A DNA stretch of 33,699 nucleotides from Candidatus Achromatium palustre (GCA_001044195.1 LFCU01000116.1:1-33699), one strand, 5' to 3'; counted from the stretch's first letter, positions 23,811-32,622 are shown. The notes: generated by a model not told the origin, from the letters alone. Numbers and translations are program-made.

Positions 23811-24116
23811 ATGAAAAATATAATTTATACGATTGTTTTGGCTATCATACTTATGCTACCAACTTATACATTAGCTGCTGGTATGCCATCTAATCCAGGA
23901 CAGCAATTTCTAAAAGCATTAGATGCAGATGGTAATGGCAGTGTATCCCAAAAAGAATTTATAAAACCACAATTGCAACGGATTAAAGCACAACTGCAAA
24001 AGCGTTTTCAGTACATGGATAAAAACCGTGATAATCGAGTCACTGCTGCGGAAGCTGATGCTTTTGCCAAAGAAATGCAGCAGCATTTTCAAAAAATGCG
24101 CCATCAACGTCGTTAA
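23811..24116 (+). CDS. Exported EF-hand calcium-binding protein
   Basis: The 101-residue protein has a signal peptide (about 1-23, ending TLAAG). It carries two EF-hand loops: Asp38-Ala-Asp-Gly-Asn-Gly-Ser-...-Glu49 and Asp70-Lys-Asn-Arg-Asp-Asn-Arg-...-Glu81. The loops are joined by a Gln/Lys-rich helix, and the tail is basic. The first loop is canonical; the second has Arg at position 7, which is tolerated. It is probably a periplasmic calcium-binding protein of the small EF-hand family common in aquatic proteobacteria. It stands alone, with palindromes on both sides. Confidence 0.85.
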   Translation: MKNIIYTIVLAIILMLPTYTLAAGMPSNPGQQFLKALDADGNGSVSQKEFIKPQLQRIKAQLQKRFQYMDKNRDNRVTAAEADAFAKEMQQHFQKMRHQRR

Positions 24117-24145
24117 ACAATAATATTGCTAACAAGTAACTTCTG

Positions 24146-24265
24146 TAACTTCTCAATAATGTATGGTAAATTTTATAGTACGAACCTTGTAAGCAAATAG
24201 GATCAATCGCTGGGTTTCGGTTGAGGCTCTACCCAACATAAGGCACGAAGAAGTACTTCGTGCCT
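24146..24265. repeat. Half TAACTTCTCAATA repeat and two hairpins
   Basis: 24146-24190 repeats the left half of the 14677/21130 element (TAACTTCTCAATAATGTATG). 24209-24236 is a TGGGTTTCGG...CTACCCA stem. 24241-24265 is a palindrome, AGGCACGAAG-AAGTA-CTTCGTGCCT. Together they fill the gap between the EF-hand gene and uppP. Confidence 0.65.
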
Positions 24266-24312
24266 CAGTGCCCCCTACTCTCTATAAATAATATAAACTA
24301 AATCATTTCAAT

Positions 24313-25140
24313 ATGGATTATATATTACTTCTTAAGGCATTAATTTTAGGGATTGTTGAAGGTCTAACAGAATTTTTACCTATCTCTAGCACAGGTCATC
24401 TAATTTTAAGTGGGCATCTACTTAACTTTAATGATGCTAAAGGTAAGGTTTTTGAAATTGCAATTCAACTTGCCGCTATTCTAGCCGTAGTTTGGGAATA
24501 CAGAGTTTCTATTAGTGAAATTATTATTGAATTGCCATATAGTCGCAAAGCACAACGCTTTGCTGTTAACATCATATTGGCTTTTCTACCTGCTGCCATA
24601 TTAGGACTTTTATTTATTAAAGTTATTAAAGCGTATCTGTTTAATCCTATCAGTGTAGCTACTGCCTTTATCATTGGTGGGGTGTTAATTTTATGGGCTG
24701 AAAGACGTGAGCATCGCATTCGGGTACGGAATCTCAATGATATTCCTTGGATTGATGCTTTAAAAATTGGTTTTGCACAATCTTTAGCTCTGATTCCGGG
24801 CACTTCGCGTTCTGGCGCGACTATTTTAGGCGGACTTTTTGTGGGATTAGAACGCAAGGTTGCTACCGAATTTTCTTTCTTCCTTGCTATTCCTACTATG
24901 TTCGCAGCTACCCTCTATGATGTAATAAAAAATCGTCATCTTTTAGATAGTTCTGATATCCCAATGTTTTTAGTTGGAGGGATTGCTTCATTTATAGCTG
25001 CATTTTTAGCTGTACGGGGTCTATTGCGTTATATAAGTCGCCATGATTTCACAATCTTTGCTTGGTATCGTATTGCCTTTGGTATAATAGTATTACTTAC
25101 CGCGTATACAGGTCTAATAAGCTGGACCGAATCAGGATAA
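24313..25140 (+). CDS. uppP: Undecaprenyl-diphosphatase UppP (BacA)
   Basis: Inner-membrane phosphatase recycling undecaprenyl diphosphate to the monophosphate lipid carrier for cell-wall synthesis. The 275-residue protein has the two family motifs: [17 protein letters not shown] (17-33) and [16 protein letters not shown] (about 160-175), plus about seven hydrophobic helices. Length matches the family (E. coli 273). It begins with ATG after the repeat-filled gap and converges with the TonB receptor gene. Overexpression of this family is known to give bacitracin tolerance. Confidence 0.96.
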   Translation: MDYILLLKALILGIVEGLTEFLPISSTGHLILSGHLLNFNDAKGKVFEIAIQLAAILAVVWEYRVSISEIIIELPYSRKAQRFAVNIILAFLPAAILGLLFIKVIKAYLFNPISVATAFIIGGVLILWAERREHRIRVRNLNDIPWIDALKIGFAQSLALIPGTSRSGATILGGLFVGLERKVATEFSFFLAIPTMFAATLYDVIKNRHLLDSSDIPMFLVGGIASFIAAFLAVRGLLRYISRHDFTIFAWYRIAFGIIVLLTAYTGLISWTESG

Positions 25141-25242
25141 TTTTATAAATGTATCCTAATTGTTTAGACTTTGGATAAACTCAAAAGCCCAAAGATAAAC
25201 TAATGCAAGATATTGATACAATTGCAATTGAACAAAGCGTCG

Positions 25243-25281
25243 TAGGTTAGGTTGAAGATCTCACCGTCAACCCAACCTACA
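25243..25281. terminator. Palindrome between convergent uppP and receptor gene
   Basis: GTAGGTTAGGTTGA and TCAACCCAACCTAC form a stem directly abutting the stop of the receptor gene at 25284. It is placed to act as a bidirectional terminator, but no U-run follows. It belongs to the family at 12951 and 13502. Confidence 0.5.
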
Positions 25282-25283
25282 TC

Positions 25284-27302
25284 TTAATAGTTGGCGGTCA
25301 CTTTTAGCCACCAAAAACGCCCAGGTTCATTAACCTTGGTCGTCTGCACAAAGCCATCTACAGCGAAACCACCACGACTTATATGTTCAGAATAGGTTCT
25401 ATCTAATAAATTATCAACACCAGCACTTAATAACCAGTTTTTGCTAGGCTTATAGGAAGCATTGAGTGCCACTGTAGTAAAACCTGACGTTTGTCCAAGA
25501 TCACGTCCCACGATATTACCATAATTTACATGCACACGGTCTTGTCTTGCAGCCATTCGTACCAAACCTGCAAACGTCCAAGGCCCTGTGGTATAGTCTA
25601 AGCCTAAACGCCCCTCTAAAGGTGGTGTTTGCGCTAATGGTACGTTCATGCTAGTATTGGCGGCCCATACGTAAGCCAGGCTACCACGTAAAGTCCAATT
25701 GGGAATAAAACGCCAAGCTCCATCAAATTCGCCACCCCAACGTTTTACATTAACATTGTGTGATACAAGGATAGGATTATTAGGAGGAGGCTGAGGGATA
25801 GTTTGAGTTAAAACATAGTTATCAATATGGGAATAAAATAACGATGCTGACGCATTGATCGTATCATTATTATCCCACAATATGCCTACGTCTACTTGAG
25901 TGTTTCGTTCGGTATCAAGTTGGTTATTGACCTGTAAACCTTGATAAGTCGAAGCTTCCCAATAATCCATAGGCCGTTCGGCATGGCCTATGCCTATATA
26001 AATAGTTGCAGTCTGGAGATCATGCTCATAGCGCAAAAAACCACTGCTTAATGTTGCATCCGCATCGACCATAAAGGTTCCACCAGCAGTTCTATCATTG
26101 TAACGATTGGCGGACCATTGATCATAGCGTAATCCGGCAATAAGACGCGAACTCAGACTCAGGTCATGGCGCATTTCTGCATACATGCCCCAAATTGAGG
26201 TATCCATATCCCGAATTCGGCGTTGATTTTCATAAGTATAAGCAGCAGCATCTTGAGCACGACGAATTGTGTGGATGTTCGTCTGCCAATCGAGACCCAA
26301 TGTAAATAAAGTACCTTTGGTAAGTTGTAAATCAAAAGCTACACGTGCGCCTTGGGTTTCGCGATCTGGATTATTGACCCTTGCTGGTGCTGTTAGATTA
26401 CGCAATGAATAGTTGTCCATTACATGATCAATGTAATTATAGTAGACTTGAGCGGAGATACGTTTAAATATCCCGGTGACATCATCTAATTCTGCTTTTA
26501 GACCTACACCATGCCGATCAAACTTTTTGCCATCCATTGCCCGATCTGCATAAGCGGCTTCAGCACGACTTCCTATGGCATCTACAATAACTCGTGCCTT
26601 GTCATTAGGTGTCCAACCAGCCATGCCACTGATGCTTTGACGCTTATATTTGGAGTGTACAGAACGGCCATCGCCATCCTTATAATCTCCAGATTCAGCA
26701 TGGCTAATCGTAGCTTGGGCAAAGCCTTTTTCAGCTCCAAAGCTACCACTTGCTATGCCATCAACCCGTCCCCATACACCGCCCATCGCACTGCCGTGGA
26801 TTTTAGTGCCAGAATTACGTAATTTGTTAAAGTCTCTATCGAATAGTACGACTCCAGCTACGTTTCCATTGCCATGACGTACCGTTTGTGGACCTTTGAG
26901 TACAGTGACACGGTCATAAATCTCAGGAAAGACATAAGCAGTAGGTGGGTCCATGCGTTGTCCACAGCCACCAAGTATTTCAGCTCCATCTATTACAATG
27001 TTCAGACGAGAGCCAGCTAAACCACGAAATACTGGATCACCATCAGTGCCACCTTTACGGATCATAGAAAAGCCAGGGATATTGCGCAAAAATGCGGCAC
27101 CATCATTGGCTGGTACAGGTTGTTGTGGGGCTTTGGGGTCGTTGGTTACCGTCAGTGGTTCGTCCATTTGTGGGGCGGTAACTACAACTTCGTCCAATAC
27201 CGTATCATCAGCATTTATAGCCTCATCAGCAGCGATAGCTGATCTAAATCCGTATTTATTTATCAATAAGATAAACAACAAAAGTTTAAAATATTTCAAC
27301 AT
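25284..27302 (-). CDS. TonB-dependent receptor, copper type (OprC/NosA-like)
   Basis: Outer-membrane gated porin of 672 residues. Signal peptide (about 1-24), TonB-box region DEVVVTAP near 38-45, plug domain with GFSMIRKGGTDGDPVFRGLA, RLNIVIDG, ILGGCGQRMDPPTAYVFPE and YDRVTVLKGPQTV. A beta-barrel with alternating aromatic residues follows, ending in LKVTANY. The GGCGxRMDPPTAYVFPE segment is characteristic of the copper-type receptors (OprC, NosA), which bind Cu and can supply nitrous-oxide reductase. No nos or copper genes are visible here. It stands alone, with a 13-base A run (27374-27386) and a repeat upstream. Confidence 0.88.
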   Translation of the reverse strand: MLKYFKLLLFILLINKYGFRSAIAADEAINADDTVLDEVVVTAPQMDEPLTVTNDPKAPQQPVPANDGAAFLRNIPGFSMIRKGGTDGDPVFRGLAGSRLNIVIDGAEILGGCGQRMDPPTAYVFPEIYDRVTVLKGPQTVRHGNGNVAGVVLFDRDFNKLRNSGTKIHGSAMGGVWGRVDGIASGSFGAEKGFAQATISHAESGDYKDGDGRSVHSKYKRQSISGMAGWTPNDKARVIVDAIGSRAEAAYADRAMDGKKFDRHGVGLKAELDDVTGIFKRISAQVYYNYIDHVMDNYSLRNLTAPARVNNPDRETQGARVAFDLQLTKGTLFTLGLDWQTNIHTIRRAQDAAAYTYENQRRIRDMDTSIWGMYAEMRHDLSLSSRLIAGLRYDQWSANRYNDRTAGGTFMVDADATLSSGFLRYEHDLQTATIYIGIGHAERPMDYWEASTYQGLQVNNQLDTERNTQVDVGILWDNNDTINASASLFYSHIDNYVLTQTIPQPPPNNPILVSHNVNVKRWGGEFDGAWRFIPNWTLRGSLAYVWAANTSMNVPLAQTPPLEGRLGLDYTTGPWTFAGLVRMAARQDRVHVNYGNIVGRDLGQTSGFTTVALNASYKPSKNWLLSAGVDNLLDRTYSEHISRGGFAVDGFVQTTKVNEPGRFWWLKVTANY

Positions 27303-27463
27303 AGTTTACTCTATATAGAAATTAATCCTAGTGATTATTACAGGGTTGATTGGAAAGTTTGAAATATTACTGTAAAAAAAAAAAAAGTAAACGGTGTAGA
27401 AAATAAGGTTTTTCAAAGAATAAATTTTATTGCAAATTGATAATTCGCAATTATATGTATCCA

Positions 27464-27570
27464 AGTAGGGTGGGCACGGTTTCATCGTGCCCACGTGGAA
27501 TTGGGAAATAATTTGTTATTGTTGTCTAAATGGCGTGGGCAAACGATACAGCCGTTTGCCCACCCTACCT
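27464..27570. repeat. AGGTAGGGTGGGC element, copy B
   Basis: The ends AGTAGGGTGGGCACG and TTTGCCCACCCTACCT match copies A (10258) and C (28131). The middle differs more than between A and C. It lies between the receptor gene and the NADAR gene. At 27601-27622 a variant GGTGCACGATGCGCACC hairpin follows, near the stop of the NADAR gene. Confidence 0.7.
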
Positions 27571-27616
27571 GACTAAACATCTTACGAGGCATTTTTTATG
27601 GTGCACGATGCGCACC

Positions 27617-28063
27617 CTACGAATTTGCAGCCTTAAGTTCTGCTCTAACCTGCATCAAAATAGTTCCAAGACGATTTTTACCAGAACCATCCTGGCCACA
27701 GCCCCAATAATAATCATTGGGAGCATTTTCTACCAACTTCTCTGTTCCTGTGCTTAATAGTAATGTTCGTAATTCGGGATGTGTAGTAAATTTTTTACGG
27801 ACCGCTGTTAGCATAATTGAGTCTTTTATTTGCTCCCATTCCTGAATCCTAGAAATTTTCTTTTTTCTACCAAGCTGTTTGGCAATGCCAGGAGAAGCTG
27901 CTGTACGAATGCTCTCCTTATGTTCTGCGTTATCTGGAAATTTTTGTGCTTGAAAATAATGTTCAACGGTAGGCCACCATAAGCCATCTAGTTCGATTCC
28001 ATAACGGGCAAAGTTAGAAAAATCGCCATACTCAGATTTTGTTGTATAAAAATATATAGTCAT
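27617..28063 (-). CDS. NADAR-family protein (YbiA-like)
   Basis: The 148-residue protein has YGDFSNFARYGIELDGLWWP, TVEHYFQAQKF, and near the end YYWGCGQDGSGKNRLGTILM, the defining motifs of NADAR/DUF1768 proteins. Characterised members hydrolyse N-glycosidic bonds of riboflavin intermediates (YbiA) or reverse ADP-ribosylation of guanine in DNA. The sequence alone does not say which this is. The 5' leader, including the ribosome-binding region AGAGAAAAAA, derives from an IS1-like transposase scar. No DarT-type toxin is adjacent. Confidence 0.85.
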   Translation of the reverse strand: MTIYFYTTKSEYGDFSNFARYGIELDGLWWPTVEHYFQAQKFPDNAEHKESIRTAASPGIAKQLGRKKKISRIQEWEQIKDSIMLTAVRKKFTTHPELRTLLLSTGTEKLVENAPNDYYWGCGQDGSGKNRLGTILMQVRAELKAANS

Positions 28064-28129
28064 TTTTTTCTCTTAAGACCAAGTTTTTTTGCTTTGTTAT
28101 CCCTTGTTTTTGATTCGTACTTTGATAGG
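28062..28129 (-). mobile_element. IS1-like transposase scar forming the NADAR leader
   Basis: About 67 bases align with the IS1-like transposase at 33027-33096: TTTTTTTCT, CCCTTGTTTTTGATTCGTAC and TTTGATA are shared with few differences. In the transposase frame it would read IKVRIKNKG-stop-QSKK. It ends at the NADAR start codon on one side and at repeat copy C on the other. Confidence 0.75.
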
Positions 28130-28130
28130 C

Positions 28131-28228
28131 AGGTAGGGTGGGAACGGTCTCATCGTACCCACGCGGTATCATAATTTGTCCTGTTTGGTTTGCTTATGGC
28201 AAACGATACGGCTGTTTGCCCACCCTAC
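28131..28228. repeat. AGGTAGGGTGGGC element, copy C
   Basis: Nearly identical in the centre to copy A (TATCATAATTTGTCCTGTTT), with ends AGGTAGGGTGGGAACG and TTTGCCCACCCTAC. It sits against the IS1-like scar at 28129. From 28229 to 28420 the DNA is AT-rich with nothing recognisable. Confidence 0.75.
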
Positions 28229-28420
28229 GGACTACCATTAATTTAACAATTCCCAACCTGTTAATGACAAACATTGATCAATGTACACCATACTGCGTGA
28301 TAGCAAAGTCCACTTAGCAGGCATATAAAATGGATCTCAGTACATGACAATTTTATAAATAATTTTTTTATTAAATAATTTTTTTCTAGCTAATATGGCT
28401 TTTTTTGATTCAAAAAACCC

Positions 28421-28449
28421 TTGCATTTTGTTACATAACTAAATATAAT
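28421..28449 (+). promoter_or_regulatory. Near-consensus promoter in the IS4-type relic
   Basis: TTGCAT (28421-28426), 17 bases, TATAAT (28444-28449). The -10 is perfect and the -35 has one change from TTGACA (TTGCAT differs at two positions). It probably belonged to the transposase and now points at the ABC transporter genes 310 bases downstream. Confidence 0.6.
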
Positions 28450-28461
28450 ATGTTTTTTTAA

Positions 28462-28683
28462 TTGCAACTGCTACTCGATATTATGGATATTATACCAGCG
28501 TTAGTCCCCCTATTCCAGATGCACTTTAACTGGAACTTAGCAAGAGCCAAATGCATAACCGCTCTACTTAGAGCGTTGCTTAAAGCAAAAACAGTTAATC
28601 TTGCAAAATTAGCTACGAAGATGCCAGGTACAGACGAGACAAGCTCCAAATACCATCGCCTACAATGTCTTCTCAGCTCGTAG
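28462..28683 (+). pseudogene. N-terminal fragment of an IS4-type transposase
   Basis: A 73-residue frame contains NWNLARAKCITALLRALLKAKTVNLAKLATKMPG followed by SSKYHRLQCLLSS. The pattern of RxKCxxxLLxALLKxxxVNLxKLA, then a Tyr-x-Arg-Leu-Gln motif, matches the start of IS4-family transposases, which run to over 300 residues. It stops within a GTAGGATGG...CCATCCTAC repeat (28681-28706), beyond which no transposase sequence continues. I infer truncation by that repeat or by a deletion ending there. Confidence 0.6.
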
Positions 28684-28762
28684 GATGGATTTCTACCCAT
28701 CCTACGTGCTCGCATTAAGTACAAATACGTTTTACTACTTACACCTTAATAGTACTTCATTT

Positions 28763-30802
28763 ATGAAAAAACTAAAACATATTATATTACTTTGCATTTT
28801 TATAAGTATTGCCTTTGTAAATATAGCCCAAGCACAAAATTGTGGATCAGTATCCATAACCGAAATGGATTGGGCATCGTCCAGAATAGTTACCGCCGTT
28901 GCTAAATTTTTCTTAGAACACGGATATGGCTGTAAAGTTACAGTTCTTCCCTCAACCTCTGCACCAGCACTAATTTCCGCTGTAGAAACGGGCGAACCAG
29001 AAATCCTTACCGAAATTTGGGGTAACAATACCCCAATTTACGCTGAACTCAAGGCAACTGGGAAGATAAAACCCTTGGTAAATGTGATCTCGGATGGTGG
29101 GATTGAAGGCTGGTGGATTCCTAATTACATGTTGGATGCGCATCCAGAATTAGCTACTCTTGCTGGTGTCAAAGCAAATCCAGGTTTATTTGAGCATCGC
29201 TTTCACCAATGTCCTGAAGGATGGAATTGCAAAACGACAAACGACAATCTGATTAAAGCTACCAAACTTCGAGAAGCTGGATTTGAGATATTTCAGCATG
29301 GTTCTGGTGAAACTTTGGCTACATCCATCGCTGTTGCTTTTGCTAATAAAGCACCCTGGATTGGTTATTATTGGACACCTACTTCCATCTTGGGCAAATA
29401 TCCAATGACGATGATCGATATTGGCAAGTACATTCCTGAAACACACCAGTGCAATACTGATAAAAATTGTGCGACACCAGGGGTTTCAGCATATCCTCGA
29501 GGCGATGCCTTAACTGTGGTCACTGCTAAGTTTGCAGCAGAAAAACCCCAAATTGCTAAATTGATGAGCAAAATCAGCTTTACCAATGCACAGATGAGTC
29601 AGCTATTATCTTGGCAGAAAGATCACACCGCTTCATCGGAAGAGGTGGCAGTATATTTTTTAATCAACAACAAAAAAATATGGTGGGCATGGTTAAATGA
29701 TGCAGCTCGTGAAAAACTTAAGCATGTGGCTAATAGCAAGGTAACGCAGCAATCTAGTTCAATATATGCGCCGCTCTTCAATACTGTTGGATTGCGTTCC
29801 TGGTGTGATAAGCCTACCCTCAATAACATCATGACGATGCAACAACTTTTAGAGCCAAATAAAGCGGTACAGGTTGACAAGAGCATCTTTAGTATCTTGG
29901 CTATTCCATTCCCATCCCTAAACAATCTGCATAAAGCCTGCTCGCAGATTCCTCGTACACGAGAAATGACCACTGGTATTGAAAACAGTTTTCTTGCAGT
30001 CAAAGACAGGCTTAAGTTTGTACTCGATCCTATAACGCAACCCCTATCCTGGTTGCTAGAAGGGGCACTATATTTTGCGACACTCATTCCCTGGTTTATG
30101 TTGATTCCAGCACTGGTAGGCTTAGTTTGGTATGTATCTCATGCTGTTGGCGTTACGATATTTGTGGCCACCATACTACTATTTATGGGGTTTATAGATC
30201 ATCTTGAACCGGCAATGCAGACCCTTGCTATAGTCTTTGTTTGTGCCAACCTATCAGTCTTTTTCGGTGTCCCCATTGGTATTGCTATGTCCAAGTCTAA
30301 TCTTTTGCAGCGGCTCATCATACCAATCTTAGACTTATTTCAAACTCTACCAACTTTTGTTTACTTGATTCCGCTAATCTTTCTATTTTCAGTTACTGAA
30401 CCGAAACTGTATGGTATTGCAATCATTTTATATGCGATTGTACCAATTATCCGTTTGACCAATCTAGGCATCCGTTTAGTAGACAAGGATGTAATCGAAG
30501 CTGCTAATGCTTATGGGATGAACGCTCGGCAGAAATTATTCTACGTAGAATTACCACTGGCATTACCAAATATCATGGCTGGCATCAATCAAACGATTAT
30601 GATGAGTTTGGCTATGGTAGTTATCGCCTCATTAGTCTCAGCTCCCGGGCTAGGCGTATTAGTCTTGCGTGGTATCAGAAATCTCGAATTAGGGGTAGGC
30701 TTAGTCGCAGGCTTAGGTATAGTCCTGTTAGCAGTACTTTTGGATCGCAGCTCCAAAGCCGCACTTGCCCATATCAATAAAGTCACCCATCACAGCAATT
30801 GA
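28763..30802 (+). CDS. Fused substrate-binding protein and permease, glycine-betaine/choline ABC transporter
   Basis: The protein has 679 residues from the ATG at 28763; a GTG/ATG extension upstream lies in repeat DNA. It opens with a signal peptide (about 1-25, ending AQAQ), then an OpuAC-type binding domain (about 28-330): ITEMDWASSRIV, the WGNNTPIY and GGIEGWWIPNYM segments, and WIGYYWTP, with many aromatic residues suited to a quaternary ammonium cage. A linker and about seven helices follow (about 425-670), with the permease EAA-like loop VIEAANAYGMNARQKLFYVELPLALP near 576-600. Domain order, binding domain first, is the reverse of the commoner permease-first fusions. It overlaps the ATPase gene region at its end. 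Substrate is inferred. Confidence 0.85.
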   Translation: MKKLKHIILLCIFISIAFVNIAQAQNCGSVSITEMDWASSRIVTAVAKFFLEHGYGCKVTVLPSTSAPALISAVETGEPEILTEIWGNNTPIYAELKATGKIKPLVNVISDGGIEGWWIPNYMLDAHPELATLAGVKANPGLFEHRFHQCPEGWNCKTTNDNLIKATKLREAGFEIFQHGSGETLATSIAVAFANKAPWIGYYWTPTSILGKYPMTMIDIGKYIPETHQCNTDKNCATPGVSAYPRGDALTVVTAKFAAEKPQIAKLMSKISFTNAQMSQLLSWQKDHTASSEEVAVYFLINNKKIWWAWLNDAAREKLKHVANSKVTQQSSSIYAPLFNTVGLRSWCDKPTLNNIMTMQQLLEPNKAVQVDKSIFSILAIPFPSLNNLHKACSQIPRTREMTTGIENSFLAVKDRLKFVLDPITQPLSWLLEGALYFATLIPWFMLIPALVGLVWYVSHAVGVTIFVATILLFMGFIDHLEPAMQTLAIVFVCANLSVFFGVPIGIAMSKSNLLQRLIIPILDLFQTLPTFVYLIPLIFLFSVTEPKLYGIAIILYAIVPIIRLTNLGIRLVDKDVIEAANAYGMNARQKLFYVELPLALPNIMAGINQTIMMSLAMVVIASLVSAPGLGVLVLRGIRNLELGVGLVAGLGIVLLAVLLDRSSKAALAHINKVTHHSN

Positions 30803-30810
30803 AACTAAAC

Positions 30811-31920
30811 ATGGACAATAACAGCACTAATTCAGTACCACAGATTCAGATTCGTAAACTTTATAAAATTTTTGGGCCACGTTCTCAAAATATGCTCTCT
30901 CATGTTCTAAATGGCATGAACAAAGCCGAGTTATTAGCCACATATAACCATGTTCTAGGTTTACAAGATATCAATATAGATATGTATGCAGGTAAAATAA
31001 CCGTTGTCATGGGCTTGTCTGGATCAGGTAAATCAACATTGCTCCGCCATTTGAATCGCTTAATTGACCCTACTACTGGTGAAATTTTGATTGCTGGCGA
31101 AGATGTACTCAAACTATCGCCTACCAAACTCAAGGATTTTCGGCAAACCAAAATGTCAATGGTGTTTCAAAAGTTTGCCCTGTTGCCACACTGGACGGTG
31201 TTAAAAAATACCTCCCTTGCTTTACAGGTTCGTGGTATCGACAATGAAACCCAAAAGGCCAAAGCCAGGCATTGGCTATCGCGAGTAGGATTAGATGGAT
31301 TTGAAAATCATTATCCACATCAACTATCTGGAGGTATGCAGCAGCGAGTTGGAATTGCACGGGCGTTGACTTCTAACAGTGACATCATGCTCATGGATGA
31401 AGCATTTTCAGCACTAGACCCGTTAATCCGCAACGATATGCAAGACTTACTTTTAGAATTACAGATAGAGTTAGGCAAGACGATTGTGTTTATCACCCAT
31501 GATCTGGACGAAGCTCTGAAATTGGCTGATCATTTGGTGATCCTTAAGGATGGGGCCATAGTACAGCAAGGCGAACCCCAAGATATTCTGATGCATCCCC
31601 ATGATCCATACATCGAAGATTTTATTAGCAACATCAACCGTGCTCGTGTATTGCGAGTACGCTCTGTGATGCAACCTATAGATACTATAGATGCAAAGCC
31701 AGAAGGAATAAAATACACATTCGATATTGCGCCAACTGACACGCTTGAGTCCATAATAGCTCGCTCTGGTGGTGATACCACCCATACATTTCGTGTAATT
31801 GAACAGGATAAAATTGTTGGCCAATTGGAAATGGCGGATTTAGTTAAGGCATTAGTTCATGTGCCAAGTTTTGCGAATGAAAGGGCCAATACGCTCATTA
31901 AATGTTATTCAGCAATGTAA
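30811..31920 (+). CDS. Glycine-betaine/proline-type ABC transporter ATPase (ProV/OpuAA-like)
   Basis: The 369-residue ATPase energises the fused transporter. Walker A GLSGSGKST (68-76), Q loop MVFQKFALLP, signature QLSGGMQQRVGIARAL (171-186), Walker B IMLMDEAFSALDPL (192-205) and the H-loop THDLDEAL. The N-terminal extension before Walker A (residues 1-50, with GMNKAELLATYNHVLGLQDI) is typical of ProV/OpuAA. The C-terminal part (about 280-365) resembles a partial CBS region. Start: ATG at 30811. A TTG at 30799 would overlap the permease stop (TTGA) and is also plausible. Confidence 0.9.
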   Translation: MDNNSTNSVPQIQIRKLYKIFGPRSQNMLSHVLNGMNKAELLATYNHVLGLQDINIDMYAGKITVVMGLSGSGKSTLLRHLNRLIDPTTGEILIAGEDVLKLSPTKLKDFRQTKMSMVFQKFALLPHWTVLKNTSLALQVRGIDNETQKAKARHWLSRVGLDGFENHYPHQLSGGMQQRVGIARALTSNSDIMLMDEAFSALDPLIRNDMQDLLLELQIELGKTIVFITHDLDEALKLADHLVILKDGAIVQQGEPQDILMHPHDPYIEDFISNINRARVLRVRSVMQPIDTIDAKPEGIKYTFDIAPTDTLESIIARSGGDTTHTFRVIEQDKIVGQLEMADLVKALVHVPSFANERANTLIKCYSAM

Positions 31921-31950
31921 GATGCTATGAATAAATCAGTAATCAGTAAG

Positions 31951-31983
31951 TAGGATGGGTAGAAGCGTAGCCGAAACCCATCA
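31951..31983. repeat. GTAGGATGGGTAGAAGCG hairpin
   Basis: GTAGGATGGGTAGAAGCG and CCGAAACCCATCAT pair across a short loop, in the family of the 10147 repeat. It lies between the ABC transporter and the second PD-(D/E)XK gene and could act as an RNA stem terminating the transporter transcript. Confidence 0.6.
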
Positions 31984-32025
31984 TGAAAGGCTTAATGCGA
32001 TTTATTGAATGGAAACAAAAACAAC

Positions 32026-32622
32026 ATGAGCTACAGTGAATTCACAATTGACGATTTACAAGATAAATTACAACTAGAATTTATTGAAGATCAAAGAATT
32101 TTTTCTAACATCGTAGATTATGAGATTTCCAATGAATTAGCTATCATTTTAGAAAAATTTATTCCATTAGCATTGGCTATTGACACAGAAAAAGCGAGGT
32201 CAGAATTAATTGTTGCCCCATTGCTAGCAGAATTAAAATTGACACTTAAGGAAATAAGTTTATTCTCTGGTATTGAATTCAATGTTGATAAAAGTATTGG
32301 ACTCTCAGGACGTTGTGATTTTATTATTTCTAAATCCAAGGAGCAATATAGTTTAAGAACCCCAATTTTTATGATGGTTGAGGCCAAAAACGATAATATA
32401 AAAAGCGGTATTCCGCAATGTGGCTCTGAAATGGTTGCAGCACAACGCTTTAATAACAACAAAAACAACGAAATTAAAAATATTTATGGCTGTGTATCTA
32501 CAGGGACTAACTGGAAATTTTTAAAATTGACTGGTAATAAATTTTATATTGACACAATGGAATATTATATCCAAAGTCTGCAAAAAATAATGGGTATTTT
32601 AGCGGCAATCGCTATAGAGTAA
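32026..32622 (+). CDS. PD-(D/E)XK nuclease-like protein, second copy
   Basis: The protein has 198 residues from the ATG at 32026; a TTG at 32005 is also in frame. A helical N-half leads to KARSELIVAPLLAEL (Glu60), then LSGRCDFIISKSK (Asp98), IFMMVEAKNDNIKSGIPQCGSE (Glu119-x-Lys121, Gln131) and YGCVSTGTNWKFLKL. The layout mirrors 21294-21869 (CDxI, EAK, Q, then GxxSTGxxWxFL). The two appear to be distant paralogues of a small nuclease-like family common beside mobile DNA. No methylase or other partner is adjacent. It lies between the betaine transporter and a broken IS1-like element. Confidence 0.65.
   Translation: MSYSEFTIDDLQDKLQLEFIEDQRIFSNIVDYEISNELAIILEKFIPLALAIDTEKARSELIVAPLLAELKLTLKEISLFSGIEFNVDKSIGLSGRCDFIISKSKEQYSLRTPIFMMVEAKNDNIKSGIPQCGSEMVAAQRFNNNKNNEIKNIYGCVSTGTNWKFLKLTGNKFYIDTMEYYIQSLQKIMGILAAIAIE

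Noticed and set aside
27306-27494. A 62-residue minus-strand ORF upstream of the receptor gene
   Set aside because: Very Phe/Tyr/Ile-rich because it spans an A13 run and AT-rich leader and part of repeat copy B. No ribosome-binding site.
28458-28724. An 88-residue minus-strand ORF opposite the IS4-type fragment
   Set aside because: It is the antisense shadow of a recognisable transposase fragment and has no family features or ribosome-binding site.
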